From contig NZ_JAAXKY010000048.1 in assembly GCF_012911925.1 (NCBI RefSeq), forward strand, positions 1 to 45,392: 45,392 nucleotides of DNA, read 5' to 3'. The notes beneath the pieces are model-generated. The model made no database searches. It saw only the letters and a list, made by a program, of their open reading frames with translations, and had not been told where the DNA came from. The translations under genes and the position numbers were made by a program. Origin of the DNA: Pseudonocardia xinjiangensis. Its GTDB lineage: Bacteria; Actinomycetota; Actinomycetes; Mycobacteriales; Pseudonocardiaceae. Shown piece after piece: positions 30,023-38,435 of the stretch; the first letter of the stretch is position 1; the number at the start of each line of letters is the position of its first letter.

Positions 30023-31084
30023 ATGGCACGCGACACGCTGGAGGTCGCCTTCGTGGTGCCGCGCAGCGGCCCCGCGGCGATCGTCGGGCCGTCCTGCGAG
30101 GCGTGCGGCCTGCTGGCCGTCGACGAGGTGAACGCAGGCGGCGGCATGCTCGGGCGGGAGGTGCGGCTGCGGGTCGTCGACGGCGGACGGGCGCCCCGCG
30201 CGGTGGCCGGGGAGATCGACGGGCTGCTCAGCGCCGGCGCGGTGGAGGCGGTCACCGGCTGGCACATCTCGGCGGTCCGCCAGCAGGTCGCGCCGATCGT
30301 GTCCGGCCGCGCCCCCTACGTCTACAGCCCCCTCTACGAGGGTGGCGAGCGGACCCCGGGCGTCTACCTGGCGGGGGAGACCCCCGACCGGCAACTGCTG
30401 CCCGCGCTGCGCTGGATGGCGGGTGAGCTGGGCGTGCGGACGTGGTGCGTGGTCGGGGACGACTACGTGTGGCCGCTCGCGTCGGCCGCGGTGGCCCGCC
30501 ACTACGCACGCCGCCGCACGGACATCCGGATCCTCGACGAGGTCTTCGTGCCACTGGGCACCCTGGACTTCGCGGCCGCGGTGCACCGCGTGGAGCGCAG
30601 CGGTGCCGACGGTGTGCTGATGCTGCTGGTCGGCTCCGACGCGGTGCGGTTCAACCGGGCGTTCGCCGCCGCGGGGCTCGACAGCGCCTGCGTGCGGCTC
30701 AGCCCGCTCATGGAGGAGAACATGGTGTTCGCCACAGGCGCCGCCGCTACCCATGATCTCTACGCCGCGTCCGGCTACTTCGAGGCGCTGCCCACGTCGT
30801 CCGGACTCGACTTCTCCCGCCGCTACGCCGCCCGCTTCGGCGTGCAGGCTCCGGTGCCCGGATCGCTCGGCGAATCCTGTTACGAGGGCGTGACGTTGCT
30901 GGCGAGGATGGCCGAGAGGGCGGGCAGCCTCGGGTCCGACGAGCTCGCCGCCGCCGCCGAGACCCTCGCCTACGACAGTCCGCGGGGGAGCGTCCGAATG
31001 GCGGGCAACCACCTGCTGCAGAGCGTGTACCTGGCCAGGGCCGACGGGCTCGGCCTGGACGTCGTCGCCCAGCTCACGCCTTGA
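30023..31084 (+). CDS. AmiC-like cytosolic amide-binding protein
   Basis: Protein of 353 residues with a type I periplasmic-binding fold of the urea/amide/branched-chain amino acid group: VAFVVPRSGPAAIVGPSCEA, VDEVNAGGGMLGREVRLRVV, VTGWHISAVRQQVAPIVSGR, YVYSPLYEGGERTPGVYLAG. It has no signal peptide, so it stays in the cytosol, as AmiC does in Pseudomonas, where it senses amides and controls the AmiR antiterminator. No ABC transporter genes follow. ATG 30023 is preferred over GTG 30017 for spacing from GGGGGTGG. It lies upstream of fmdB and fmdA, so a role as formamide sensor is inferred. Confidence 0.8.
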   Translation: MARDTLEVAFVVPRSGPAAIVGPSCEACGLLAVDEVNAGGGMLGREVRLRVVDGGRAPRAVAGEIDGLLSAGAVEAVTGWHISAVRQQVAPIVSGRAPYVYSPLYEGGERTPGVYLAGETPDRQLLPALRWMAGELGVRTWCVVGDDYVWPLASAAVARHYARRRTDIRILDEVFVPLGTLDFAAAVHRVERSGADGVLMLLVGSDAVRFNRAFAAAGLDSACVRLSPLMEENMVFATGAAATHDLYAASGYFEALPTSSGLDFSRRYAARFGVQAPVPGSLGESCYEGVTLLARMAERAGSLGSDELAAAAETLAYDSPRGSVRMAGNHLLQSVYLARADGLGLDVVAQLTP

Positions 31085-31109
31085 CGGGTACTACTCATCA
31101 AAATAGTTT
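31081..31109 (+). promoter_or_regulatory. Promoter of fmdB-fmdA
   Basis: TTGACG (31081-31086) and TAGTTT (31104-31109) with a 17-nt spacer make the best sigma-70-type promoter in the window. It overlaps the stop codon of the AmiC-like gene. The region up to 31130 is notably AT-rich for this genome. A strong ribosome site (AGGAGGTGA) follows at about 31132-31140. Confidence 0.65.
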
Positions 31110-31143
31110 CATCTGACAGTTTCGGTTCTTCAGGAGGTGACGA

Positions 31144-31428
31144 GTGCCGACCTACGGATACCGGTGCCCCGCGGGGGACACCTTCGACCTCGTCCGGCCG
31201 ATGGCCGAAGCCGGAGAGCCCGCCCGGTGCCCGGACTGCGGGGAACCCGCGCGCCGGGTCTTCGGCGGCCCCGCCCTGCGCAGCCTCGACCCGGCGGTGC
31301 GCCGAGCCCTCGACGCCGGCGCGCGCAGCGCCGACTCGCCCGACGTCGTGACGTCCCTACCCGGACGGTCCCGGCGCGCCACGCCGGTCACCAAAGATCC
31401 GCGCCACGCCCGCCTTCCCCGGCCCTGA
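31144..31428 (+). CDS. fmdB: FmdB-family zinc ribbon protein
   Basis: Protein of 94 residues. It starts MPTYGYRCPAGDTFDLVRPM and has a second knuckle RCPDCGEPARRVFGG, the pattern of FmdB, a putative regulator found next to formamidase genes. The first knuckle keeps one Cys, but a CxxC or a His ligand is replaced (CPAGD), so zinc binding may be changed. The basic C-terminal third is unstructured. AGGAGGTGA lies a few bases before GTG 31144. The role of FmdB in expression is inferred from the family, not proven. Confidence 0.82.
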   Translation: MPTYGYRCPAGDTFDLVRPMAEAGEPARCPDCGEPARRVFGGPALRSLDPAVRRALDAGARSADSPDVVTSLPGRSRRATPVTKDPRHARLPRP

Positions 31429-31475
31429 CGCGCCACCCGCACCGCCTGCTCCGTACCCCCTTCTGGAGGTCCCTC

Positions 31476-32723
31476 ATGCCCGACGTCGTCTTCTCCGTCG
31501 ACCAGGCCAAGTCCATGCGCGACCAGGCCGTGCCCGGACACAACCGCTGGCACCCCGACATCCCGCCGGCGGTCTCCGTGCGGCCCGGCCAGTCGATCCG
31601 GGTGGAGTGCCGCGAGTGGACCGACAACCAGATCGGCAACAACGACTCCGCCAACGACGTGCGCGACGTCGACCTGACCAGGGCGCACATGCTCTCGGGT
31701 CCCATCCACGTCGAAGGCGCCGAACCGGGTGACCTGCTCGTCGTCGACATCCTGGATCTCGGCCCCGTCCCCCAGGAGGTCGGCGAGGCCCCCGGCCAGG
31801 GCTGGGGATACACCGGGATCTTCGCCAAGGCCAACGGCGGCGGCTTCCTCACCGACACCTTCCCCGACGCTTACAAGGCGATCTGGGACTTCTCCGGGCA
31901 GAAGGCCACCTCCCGGCACATCCCCGGCGTCGAGTTCACCGGCATCACCCACCCCGGCCTCTTCGGCACCGCGCCGTCGGCCGAGCTGCTGGCCCGCTGG
32001 AACAACCGCGAGCGCGCGCTCATCGCCACCGACCCCGACCGCGTCCCGCCGCTGGCCCTGCCGCCGCTGGAGGAGTCCACCCTCGGCGGCACGGCCACCG
32101 GCGACACCCTGGCCGCCATCGCCCGCGACGGCGCCCGCACGGTCCCGGCCCGCGAGAACGGCGGCAACCACGACATCAAGAACTTCACCCGCGGCTCGCG
32201 CGTCTTCTACCCGGTGCACGTCCCCGGCGCGCTGTTCTCCGGCGGCGACCTGCACTTCAGCCAGGGCGACGGCGAGATCACGTTCTGCGGCGCGATCGAG
32301 ATGGGCGGCTTCATCGACTTCCACGTCGACCTGATCAAGGGCGGTATGGAGACCTACGGCGTGACGACCAACCCGATCCTCATGCCGGGCAACGTCGAGC
32401 CGCGCTACTCGGAGTTCGTGACGTTCATCGGGATCGGCGTCGACCACACGACCGACACCCAGCTCTACAACGACGCCACCGTCGCCTACCGCAACGCGTG
32501 CCTCAACGCCGTCGAGTACCTGAAGAAGTTCGGCTACTCCGGCGAGCAGGCCTACCTGCTGCTCGGGGCCGCACCCATCGAGGGCCGCGTGAGCGGGGTG
32601 GTGGACATCCCGAACGCCTGCTGCTCGCTCTACCTGCCCACGGCGATCTTCGACTTCGACATCCGGCCGTCCGCCTCCGGTCCCGTCACGACGGACCGGG
32701 GGAGCTGCGCGGTGTCGTCATGA
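31476..32723 (+). CDS. fmdA: Formamidase (acetamidase/formamidase family)
   Basis: Protein of 415 residues hydrolysing formamide to formate and ammonia. Diagnostic stretches are NRWHPDIPPAVSVRPGQSIR, CREWTDNQIGNNDSANDVRD, GHNRWH, NGGNHDIKNFTRGSRVFYPV and FSGGDLHFSQGDGEITFCGA. Length and motifs match FmdA of Methylophilus and mycobacteria. ATG 31476 follows GGAGGT at 31465-31470; the reading frame is open further upstream, but that part overlaps fmdB. It overlaps the next gene by 4 nt. Confidence 0.95.
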   Translation: MPDVVFSVDQAKSMRDQAVPGHNRWHPDIPPAVSVRPGQSIRVECREWTDNQIGNNDSANDVRDVDLTRAHMLSGPIHVEGAEPGDLLVVDILDLGPVPQEVGEAPGQGWGYTGIFAKANGGGFLTDTFPDAYKAIWDFSGQKATSRHIPGVEFTGITHPGLFGTAPSAELLARWNNRERALIATDPDRVPPLALPPLEESTLGGTATGDTLAAIARDGARTVPARENGGNHDIKNFTRGSRVFYPVHVPGALFSGGDLHFSQGDGEITFCGAIEMGGFIDFHVDLIKGGMETYGVTTNPILMPGNVEPRYSEFVTFIGIGVDHTTDTQLYNDATVAYRNACLNAVEYLKKFGYSGEQAYLLLGAAPIEGRVSGVVDIPNACCSLYLPTAIFDFDIRPSASGPVTTDRGSCAVSS

Positions 32724-33760
32724 CCGGCCGGGAGGCGCCGTACGACGTCCACGAGATCCCGGACTTCACCCTCGAGTGCGGCGCGACGCTGCGCCCGGCC
32801 AAGGTGGCCTACCAGACGTACGGCACGCTGAACGCGGCGAAGGACAACGCGATCGTCTACCCGACCTGGTACTCGGGGCGGCACTGGGACAACGAGTGGC
32901 TGATCGGCGAGGGCATGGCGCTCGACCCGGACCGCTGGTTCATCATCGTGCCGAACATGCTGGGCAACGGCCTGAGCTCGTCGGCGTCGAACACGCCGGC
33001 GCCGTGGGACCGGAGCCGCTTCCCGCCGATCACGGTGCGCGACAACGTGACGTCGCAGCACCGCCTCGTCACCGAGGTGTTCGGGATCGAGACGCTCCCG
33101 CTCGTGCTCGGCTGGTCGATGGGCGCGGGGCAGAGCTACCAGTGGGCGGTGAGCTACCCGGACATGGTGCAGCGGATCCTGCCGTTCTGCGGCTCGCCCC
33201 GGACGGCCCCGCACAACCAGGTGTTCCTCGACTCGCTGGCCCACGCCCTCCGCGCCGACGCCGCGTTCGCCGAGGGCCTGTACGCGCCGGACGCCCTGCC
33301 CGCCCGTGGCCTGCGGGCGTTCGCCCGGGTCTACGCCGGCTGGGGCTTCTCGCAGGCCTTCTACTACGACGAGGTCTGGCGCGAGCTCGGGCACACCTCC
33401 CTCGAGGACTTCATCGTCGACTTCTGGGAGGGCATCTTCGTCGTCGACAAGGATCCCAACGACCTGCTGACGATGCTCGACACCTGGTGGCACGGCGACG
33501 TCGGCACCACCCCGGGCTTCTCCTCCACCGAGGAGGCGCTGGCCTCCATCCGGGCCCGCGCGCTCGTCATGCCGGCCGAGAAGGACCTCTACTTCCCGCC
33601 CGAGGACGAGAAGTGGGCCGTCTCGCAGATGCCGAACGCGGAGCTGCGCGTGATCCCCGGCGTGTGGGGCCACTTCGCCGGTGGTGGCGTCAATCCGGTC
33701 GACACGGCCTTCATCGACCAAGGAGTGTCGGAGTTGCTGGGCCGGCCCTCGGGCATCTGA
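32720..33760 (+). CDS. Alpha/beta hydrolase of the MetX (homoserine acetyltransferase) family
   Basis: Protein of 346 residues. The nucleophile elbow is LGWSMGAGQSYQWA with Ser133, Asp is in MPAEKDLYFPPEDEK, and His in VWGHFAGGGVNP. The N-terminal LECGATLRPAKVAYQTYGTL and PNMLGNGLSSSASNTPAPWD resemble MetX-like proteins but lack an obvious homoserine-binding pattern. ATGA overlap with fmdA indicates coupled translation. It may hydrolyse N-substituted formamides or esters, or it may be an acyltransferase; the sequence does not decide. A terminator-like hairpin follows. Confidence 0.82.
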   Translation: MTGREAPYDVHEIPDFTLECGATLRPAKVAYQTYGTLNAAKDNAIVYPTWYSGRHWDNEWLIGEGMALDPDRWFIIVPNMLGNGLSSSASNTPAPWDRSRFPPITVRDNVTSQHRLVTEVFGIETLPLVLGWSMGAGQSYQWAVSYPDMVQRILPFCGSPRTAPHNQVFLDSLAHALRADAAFAEGLYAPDALPARGLRAFARVYAGWGFSQAFYYDEVWRELGHTSLEDFIVDFWEGIFVVDKDPNDLLTMLDTWWHGDVGTTPGFSSTEEALASIRARALVMPAEKDLYFPPEDEKWAVSQMPNAELRVIPGVWGHFAGGGVNPVDTAFIDQGVSELLGRPSGI

Positions 33761-33782
33761 GCTACCCATCGGTACCCACCAA

Positions 33783-33803
33783 GGTCGCCCCCGCTGGGCG
33801 ACC
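33783..33803 (+). terminator. Hairpin after the formamidase cluster, likely terminator
   Basis: A perfect 8-bp stem (GGTCGCCC at 33783-33790 with GGGCGACC at 33796-33803) with a 5-nt loop lies 22 bases after the last stop. It lacks a T-run, as is common in actinobacteria. Confidence 0.5.
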
Positions 33804-33949
33804 GAGGGCGGTAGTGCGCCGGGCCCGTGCGGCACAGACTGGCCGGGTCGTGATCCCCGGCGCACCGGGGTGACCGACGGGAAAGTGCGGACTACCGGGC
33901 CAGTTGGGGGGAGCCACGACCGGCCGGTGGGGGCCGATCGGCCATGCGG

Positions 33950-33955
33950 TAGGCT
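33950..33955 (+). promoter_or_regulatory. Candidate -10 box of tRNA-Pro
   Basis: TAGGCT at 33950-33955 lies 23 bases before the tRNA 5' end, as expected for a tRNA promoter. No consensus -35 was found at the right spacing. The remaining stretch 33804-33949 shows nothing recognisable. Confidence 0.45.
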
Positions 33956-33978
33956 GATCTCGCTCCTTCGGGGGCGGC

Positions 33979-34052
<74 letters not shown>

Positions 34053-34058
34053 CGGCAT

Positions 34059-34095
34059 GATGGGCGGTTCCCTTTCGTCGGGGGAGCCGCCCATC
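34059..34095. terminator. Hairpin between tRNA-Pro and the integrase gene
   Basis: A 14-bp stem (34059-34072 with 34082-34095, one G-T pair) with a 9-nt loop lies between the tRNA and the convergent integrase gene. It can terminate both. TTTC after the hairpin on the plus strand gives weak U content. Confidence 0.6.
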
Positions 34096-34102
34096 AGCAT
34101 TT

Positions 34103-35353
34103 CTACCTGCGAAAATGCTGTGTAGGTGGGGTCGCTGCCGGCTTTGGACTGAAGCCGGGCGCGGCTGGCTTTCGATCATGGTTTCTTGCTGAGTGACTAT
34201 GTGAGTGACTGTCGGGCTCGTTGTGGGGGAACAGGTCGTCCATCGCGGTGGTGCCCTCGTCGAGCACGGCCTGCAGCTGATGGCGGTAGACCCGCTCGGT
34301 GACCGCGGTGCCGCTGTGCCCGACCAGGCGGGAGATGTCCTCGATCCGGACTCCTGACGCCGAGAGCAGGGACACGAAACTGTGGCGGAGTTCGCGGGGT
34401 GTCCAGGCTGTGGGGTCAAGGCTGGTGGTGGCGATCACGCGGCGGAACGACCGACGCACGTTGTGGGCGTCGAGTGGGGTGGCGTTGGCGGTGGCGAACA
34501 CCAGTGCGTCGGGTGGTGGTGGCTCTGGCAAGCGGTCGCGGTGGCGGCGCAGGGCATCCACGCAGCGTTGCGGCATCGCGAGTCGCCGGCGTGATGTGAC
34601 GGTCTTGGTGTCGCCGCCGGCGCGGACGGAGCGGTAGACCGCCACTGAGGGGGGTATCGGCGGGCTGGCGTCCGGACGCCCCTCGAGGTCGACCTCGCGC
34701 CAGTGCAGCGCGCGCAGTTCTTCGGTTCGGGCGCCGGTCAGCAGCGACATCACGATGTACGCGTGGAGGGGCGAATCCTCCGCTGCGGCCAGGACAGCTT
34801 CGGCTTGCTCGAAGGTCAGCGACTTCGACGGCCGCCCCTGGATCCCGGTTGGTACATCGCACAGGGACACCACGTTCCGCTTCACCTTGTCGCGTGCCAT
34901 CGCGTGTCGCATCGTGCGGTTGAGCAGCGAGTGCATGAGCCGGAGCGTGCGCGTGCTGACCCTGCGAGATTCCGCGCTCAACCAACGGTCGACATCGTCC
35001 GCCGAGAGGTCGCGGAGCCGGCGTGCCCCGAGCGGCGCAATGATGTGCGTCTCGGCGATGGTGTGGTAATTCGCGGTCGTGCTCTCCGATCGGCCCACAA
35101 GTCCGAACGCGAGCCAGTCCCGCACGGCGGCGGCGACGGTGTAGTTCTGAGCTCCCGTGACGGAGAGGCCGTCCTCCTGCTCGCGGAGGATGGTGCGGAG
35201 CTTGTTCTTGGCATCCGTCTTGGTGTGGCCACTGGCCTTACGTGTGATTCGCTTGCCGCGGGAGTCGAACCCGAGGCTGGCTGTTGCGATCCATCGCTGC
35301 CGTTGCTCATCCCAGTGCAGCCCGCCCTCGCCCCGGCCTCGACGAGATGTCAT
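34103..35353 (-). CDS. int: Tyrosine-type integrase of an integrative element
   Basis: Protein of 416 residues. An N-terminal Arm-binding part (GLHWDEQRQRWIATASLGFD) is followed by a SAM-like core-binding domain and the catalytic domain with Arg in LLTGARTEELRALHW, HxxR in ELRHSFVSLLSASG, and the Tyr in GHSGTAVTERVYRH. It most likely integrates and, with the excisionase, excises the element at tRNA-Pro. The gene reads toward the tRNA, and its start overlaps the excisionase stop (ATGA), a common arrangement in Streptomyces-type integrative elements. Confidence 0.94.
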   Translation of the reverse strand: MTSRRGRGEGGLHWDEQRQRWIATASLGFDSRGKRITRKASGHTKTDAKNKLRTILREQEDGLSVTGAQNYTVAAAVRDWLAFGLVGRSESTTANYHTIAETHIIAPLGARRLRDLSADDVDRWLSAESRRVSTRTLRLMHSLLNRTMRHAMARDKVKRNVVSLCDVPTGIQGRPSKSLTFEQAEAVLAAAEDSPLHAYIVMSLLTGARTEELRALHWREVDLEGRPDASPPIPPSVAVYRSVRAGGDTKTVTSRRRLAMPQRCVDALRRHRDRLPEPPPPDALVFATANATPLDAHNVRRSFRRVIATTSLDPTAWTPRELRHSFVSLLSASGVRIEDISRLVGHSGTAVTERVYRHQLQAVLDEGTTAMDDLFPHNEPDSHSHSHSARNHDRKPAAPGFSPKPAATPPTQHFRR

Positions 35354-35601
35354 GACGCCGCGCCGAAGCCATTGGCATCGGCCTCTCGTTCGAGAAGCGC
35401 AACGTATTCGGTGATCGCGGAGGCCGGGATCAGGCGCGTCCGTCCTTCGCGCACCGATCGAAGTCGCCCGCTCCGGAGGAGCTCGTATATTACGCTGCGG
35501 CCCAGCGACAGCAGGTCCATTGCCTCGCTGACTCGGTAAAGTTCCTTCTGACTCATTTCCGCGCCTTCGGCGGTGCTCAAACGGCGCTCGTTTGCCTTCA
35601 T
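35350..35601 (-). CDS. xis: Excisionase-like helix-turn-helix protein
   Basis: Protein of 83 residues from ATG 35601, which has GGAG seven bases upstream; ATG 35556 (68 residues) is an alternative. The MerR-like winged helix reads LYRVSEAMDLLSLGRSVIYE, then LLRSGRLRSVREGRTRLIPA. This is the excisionase family that helps tyrosine integrases to excise. It overlaps int by 4 nt, supporting a joint role. Confidence 0.87.
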   Translation of the reverse strand: MKANERRLSTAEGAEMSQKELYRVSEAMDLLSLGRSVIYELLRSGRLRSVREGRTRLIPASAITEYVALLEREADANGFGAAS

Positions 35602-36170
35602 CGATTTCTCCAGCAGGTACGATGGACGGAGCAGGGAAAGTCGCCCATTAGCCTGCCGACGCGAGTGCTCGCCACGTGGTCTGTTCGTGGCTATCTGGTG
35701 GTGGCTCGCAGCCTTCACGAGGCCGAAGCATGGTCGCTGTGACCACGCATCGGTACTAGCGTTGATCAACTGTGGATAACTGTCGTCAAACCACCTGGGA
35801 GGGCGCTGGCATCGAAGGTGCCGTGGCGAGCCCGCATCTCGGCGCGCGGATCAGAAGGAACTGCAGACGTAGAGCAACCGGTTAGCCACCGCCGTGACCA
35901 CAGCCGGTCCGGCAGCTCGAACCCACTGTGACCTGCTTACTGTCCCTGAATGGGCGAAGGGGTGGCATAGCGGGTGTCGAGTACCCGATGCGCCCGATGA
36001 TCGCGGTGCCGGCACTGCGGCTCCCGACGAGCCACCCTGTCGGTTGGCCCGTGGAACCGAAATGGACGGTTTCCTTAACTGAACTCCACGATCGGGTGAG
36101 CCTGGTCGTGTGCCGCCTTCGATGCATCGCTCCTGGTTCGCCGGGCTCACGCCCGGTCCGTGACCGACCC
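35602..36170. other. Stretch without a recognised gene, with a DnaA-like box
   Basis: No reading frame here looks coding. A perfect 10-bp palindrome GTTGATCAAC (35761-35770) directly abuts TGTGGATAA (35771-35779), the exact reverse complement of the DnaA box TTATCCACA. It lies upstream of xis and could be an operator or part of a replication origin of the element. Nothing else was noted. Confidence 0.5.
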
Positions 36171-36760
36171 TCACGGCTCCAAGACGATTACGCTGGGCCA
36201 GCGTTCAACGGGACGCTGGCGGGCAAGTCGCGCTCGCGGGACTGCGCCGGTGACCCGCGTGGGGTTTCGACGCCAGACACCTTCAAGCAGGTCGGCGACG
36301 CCGTGCGGGGCGCAGACGTCGATGCCGTCCGATGTACTTCGGACTGCAACAGCGGTGGCGGTCTCCGGTTAGGTCGCAACGGCATCGTGGACGGTGGTGA
36401 GCGGCTCCACGGGCGGGCCCCCGAAGTACTGGTGGTGCCAGGTGTGAACTGCGGCCTGATTGGTGGCTTCCCAGCAAGATCCTGGGCCAAGGTGCGCAGC
36501 CTTTGTTCTGCCGTCTCATCACGTCGCCGACCCAGGTCGGAGCGGTCGTGGAACGCGACGTCGATGTCGCGGACGACGCTGGGGTCAAAACCGCCGTTGA
36601 GTTGGCCCCAAATGATGTCGCGGAGAACTCCAGCGCCGGCCCAAGCGTCGGGCAATCCGCTGCGTTCGATTACGTGCAGAACACGCATCACCCATGGCTC
36701 CTGCCGGAGCCGCCGGATCAGCTCGTCGGCCAGGGCAGGATCGACGCCGGGGCATGCGTG
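36171..36760 (-). pseudogene. Nucleotidyltransferase family protein (PF06042-like), broken
   Basis: Frame one reads DELIRRLRQEPWVMRVLHVI, then RSGLPDAWAGAGVLRDIIWG and VRDIDVAFHD. Near 36474 one base is missing, and the family sequence continues in another frame with WEATNQAAVHTWHHQYFGG, VEPLTTVHDAVAT, then a TAA stop (36369-36371) and after it SDGIDVCAPHGVADLLEGVW up to a TGA at 36171. Together they rebuild a full-length nucleotidyltransferase of the DUF925 type. The start codon region is also unclear. Function of the family is poorly known. Downstream of the serine hydrolase gene on the same strand. Confidence 0.8.
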
Positions 36761-36779
36761 CAGTGCAGTGTGAGATCAC

Positions 36780-38309
36780 CTACGCGAGGTCGGGCTGTGT
36801 CATCAGCGGCGACGTCACGTGCCGTTCCAGGCTGGGGCCGGTCAGGGGCACGGTGCTCCACGTCGCCACCGCTGTCTGCGCCTCGGCGTCGACCACCAGC
36901 CGCACCCGGTGCGGGGTGGTGATGACGTAGAGCTCGGCGACGAACGTGCTGCCCTGCCAGGCGCCGGCCGCGACGACGGGGCGCCCGAGCGGCGAGCTCT
37001 CCCGCCATCGGCCGTGGCCTGCCTCGATGTCGAGGCACGACCCGAGTCGCAGGAGCCAGCCACCATCGACGGGATCGACGACCACCCTGGTCCCGTCGGG
37101 CAGTGCCGAACCCTCGGCGGAGGCGTCGAGTCTCGCCGTGACCGAACGGCCCGGCTCGGCCGAACCCGACACGGGCGCGAAGGACAGCCGGCGCAGCCGC
37201 TCGGCGAGGAGCTCGTCGTCCCGGGTGCCGTCCCCCCCGGCGTCACCCGCCCCGTTCACGCCGGGTAGCAGGCACTCCCAGATGGCGTCGTGCACGACCT
37301 GTGCCGGCGAGTCCTCGTTCGGGTGGCCGCTGGTCACGGCGACCACGAGATCGTGCGACGGGACGACCACGCATTGCTGGCCGAAGGACCCGTTTCCGTG
37401 GTAGCCGTGCCGCGACATCCAGAACTGGTACCCGTAACCGCACAGGAAGTCGGGGTTTCCGGCTCCGTCCGCGGGAGGCAGCGTCTCGACGTGCCGCCTG
37501 GTCGCGAGCTCCACCCATTCGCGCGGAACGAGCTGCCGCTCGCCCCAACGGCCGCCGCGCAGCAGCAGCTCGCCAAACGCGGCGACGGCCTCGGTCGTGA
37601 GGTGCAGCCCGTGGAACCCGAAGGCGGCACCGCTGGCCACCCGGTCCCACTCGGCGTGGTCGACACCCATCGGCGTGAAGAGACGCTCGTCGAGGAACTC
37701 CGGCAGGCCGCGGCCCGTGACCCGTTCCACCATCCGGGCCAGGACGAAGGTGGTCGAGTTGTCGTAGGTGTGCCGTGTTCCCTCGGCCTCGGGAAACGGT
37801 ACGCGCAGGAAGCCCTTGACGAGGTCGCCCGGTTCCAGTTGCCAGGCCCCGTCGAGGCTGTCCGCGTCGTGTCCGGCCGTCATGGACAGCAGGTGGTGGA
37901 CGGTGATGCGGCGTCCCTGCTCGGAGATGTCAGCCGGAACGTGGTCGGGCAGTACGTCCACCATCCGGTCGTCCAGCGAGAGCAGCCCGTCGGCGATCGC
38001 CAGCCCGACGGCGACCGAGGTGAACGATTTGGTCAGCGAGTAGAGCAGGTGTGGGCGTTCGGCCGAGTACGGCGCCCACCAGCCTTCGGCGAGGACGTGA
38101 CCGTGGCGTACCACCATGATGGAGTGGCATTCGATGGATTGCGCTTCGAGCCGGTCCAGCAGCGCGGCGACCGCGCGGGACGACACCCCCACGGCGGCCG
38201 GTGTCGTCCGCGGCAACAGGGCACGCTGAGAAGGCATCCCCGGCATCCCGGAAACGATCGCGCAGCCCGGCAGCTCGTCGCTCGTCATGCGCGCGATCAT
38301 GTCGATCAC
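36780..38309 (-). CDS. Serine hydrolase of the beta-lactamase/DD-peptidase family
   Basis: Protein of 509 residues from GTG 38309; ATG 38300 or 38288 are alternatives. The SxxK motif is SLTK (Ser91, Lys94) in LLYSLTKSFTSVAVGLA, the YxN motif is YDN in TRHTYDNSTTFVLARM, and HGNGSFGQQ stands where the third motif (HxG-like) is expected. Residues after about 350 form a beta-rich extra domain. No signal peptide. Such class C-like proteins act as esterases or peptidases. GTG 38309 overlaps by 4 nt the stop of a preceding frame on the same strand. Confidence 0.82.
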   Translation of the reverse strand: MIDMIARMTSDELPGCAIVSGMPGMPSQRALLPRTTPAAVGVSSRAVAALLDRLEAQSIECHSIMVVRHGHVLAEGWWAPYSAERPHLLYSLTKSFTSVAVGLAIADGLLSLDDRMVDVLPDHVPADISEQGRRITVHHLLSMTAGHDADSLDGAWQLEPGDLVKGFLRVPFPEAEGTRHTYDNSTTFVLARMVERVTGRGLPEFLDERLFTPMGVDHAEWDRVASGAAFGFHGLHLTTEAVAAFGELLLRGGRWGERQLVPREWVELATRRHVETLPPADGAGNPDFLCGYGYQFWMSRHGYHGNGSFGQQCVVVPSHDLVVAVTSGHPNEDSPAQVVHDAIWECLLPGVNGAGDAGGDGTRDDELLAERLRRLSFAPVSGSAEPGRSVTARLDASAEGSALPDGTRVVVDPVDGGWLLRLGSCLDIEAGHGRWRESSPLGRPVVAAGAWQGSTFVAELYVITTPHRVRLVVDAEAQTAVATWSTVPLTGPSLERHVTSPLMTQPDLA

Positions 38310-38435
38310 ACTGTCCAATCGCCAGGCAGCTCGGCGACGAACGGCAGCGGCCCCGCCGGAGACGGCAACTCGGCAGGCGCGAACGGTTTGTGATCGTCGG
38401 CGCTGATCACCCGGTCAGTTGCCGGCTCTGCATCC
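38306..38435 (-). pseudogene. C-terminal remnant of an unknown gene before the serine hydrolase
   Basis: A minus-strand frame reads DRVISADDHKPFAPAELPSP then GPLPFVAELPGDWTV and stops at 38306-38308, overlapping the serine hydrolase GTG as GTGA. High GC at third positions and this overlap suggest it is the end of a gene that was once cotranscribed with the hydrolase gene and cut off by the recombinase element. A 34-residue protein starting at GTG 38410 is the alternative. Confidence 0.4.

Noticed and set aside
35928..36773. 281-codon plus-strand frame over the nucleotidyltransferase remnant
   Set aside because: The minus strand carries recognisable family sequence in two joined frames; the plus-strand product has no family features.
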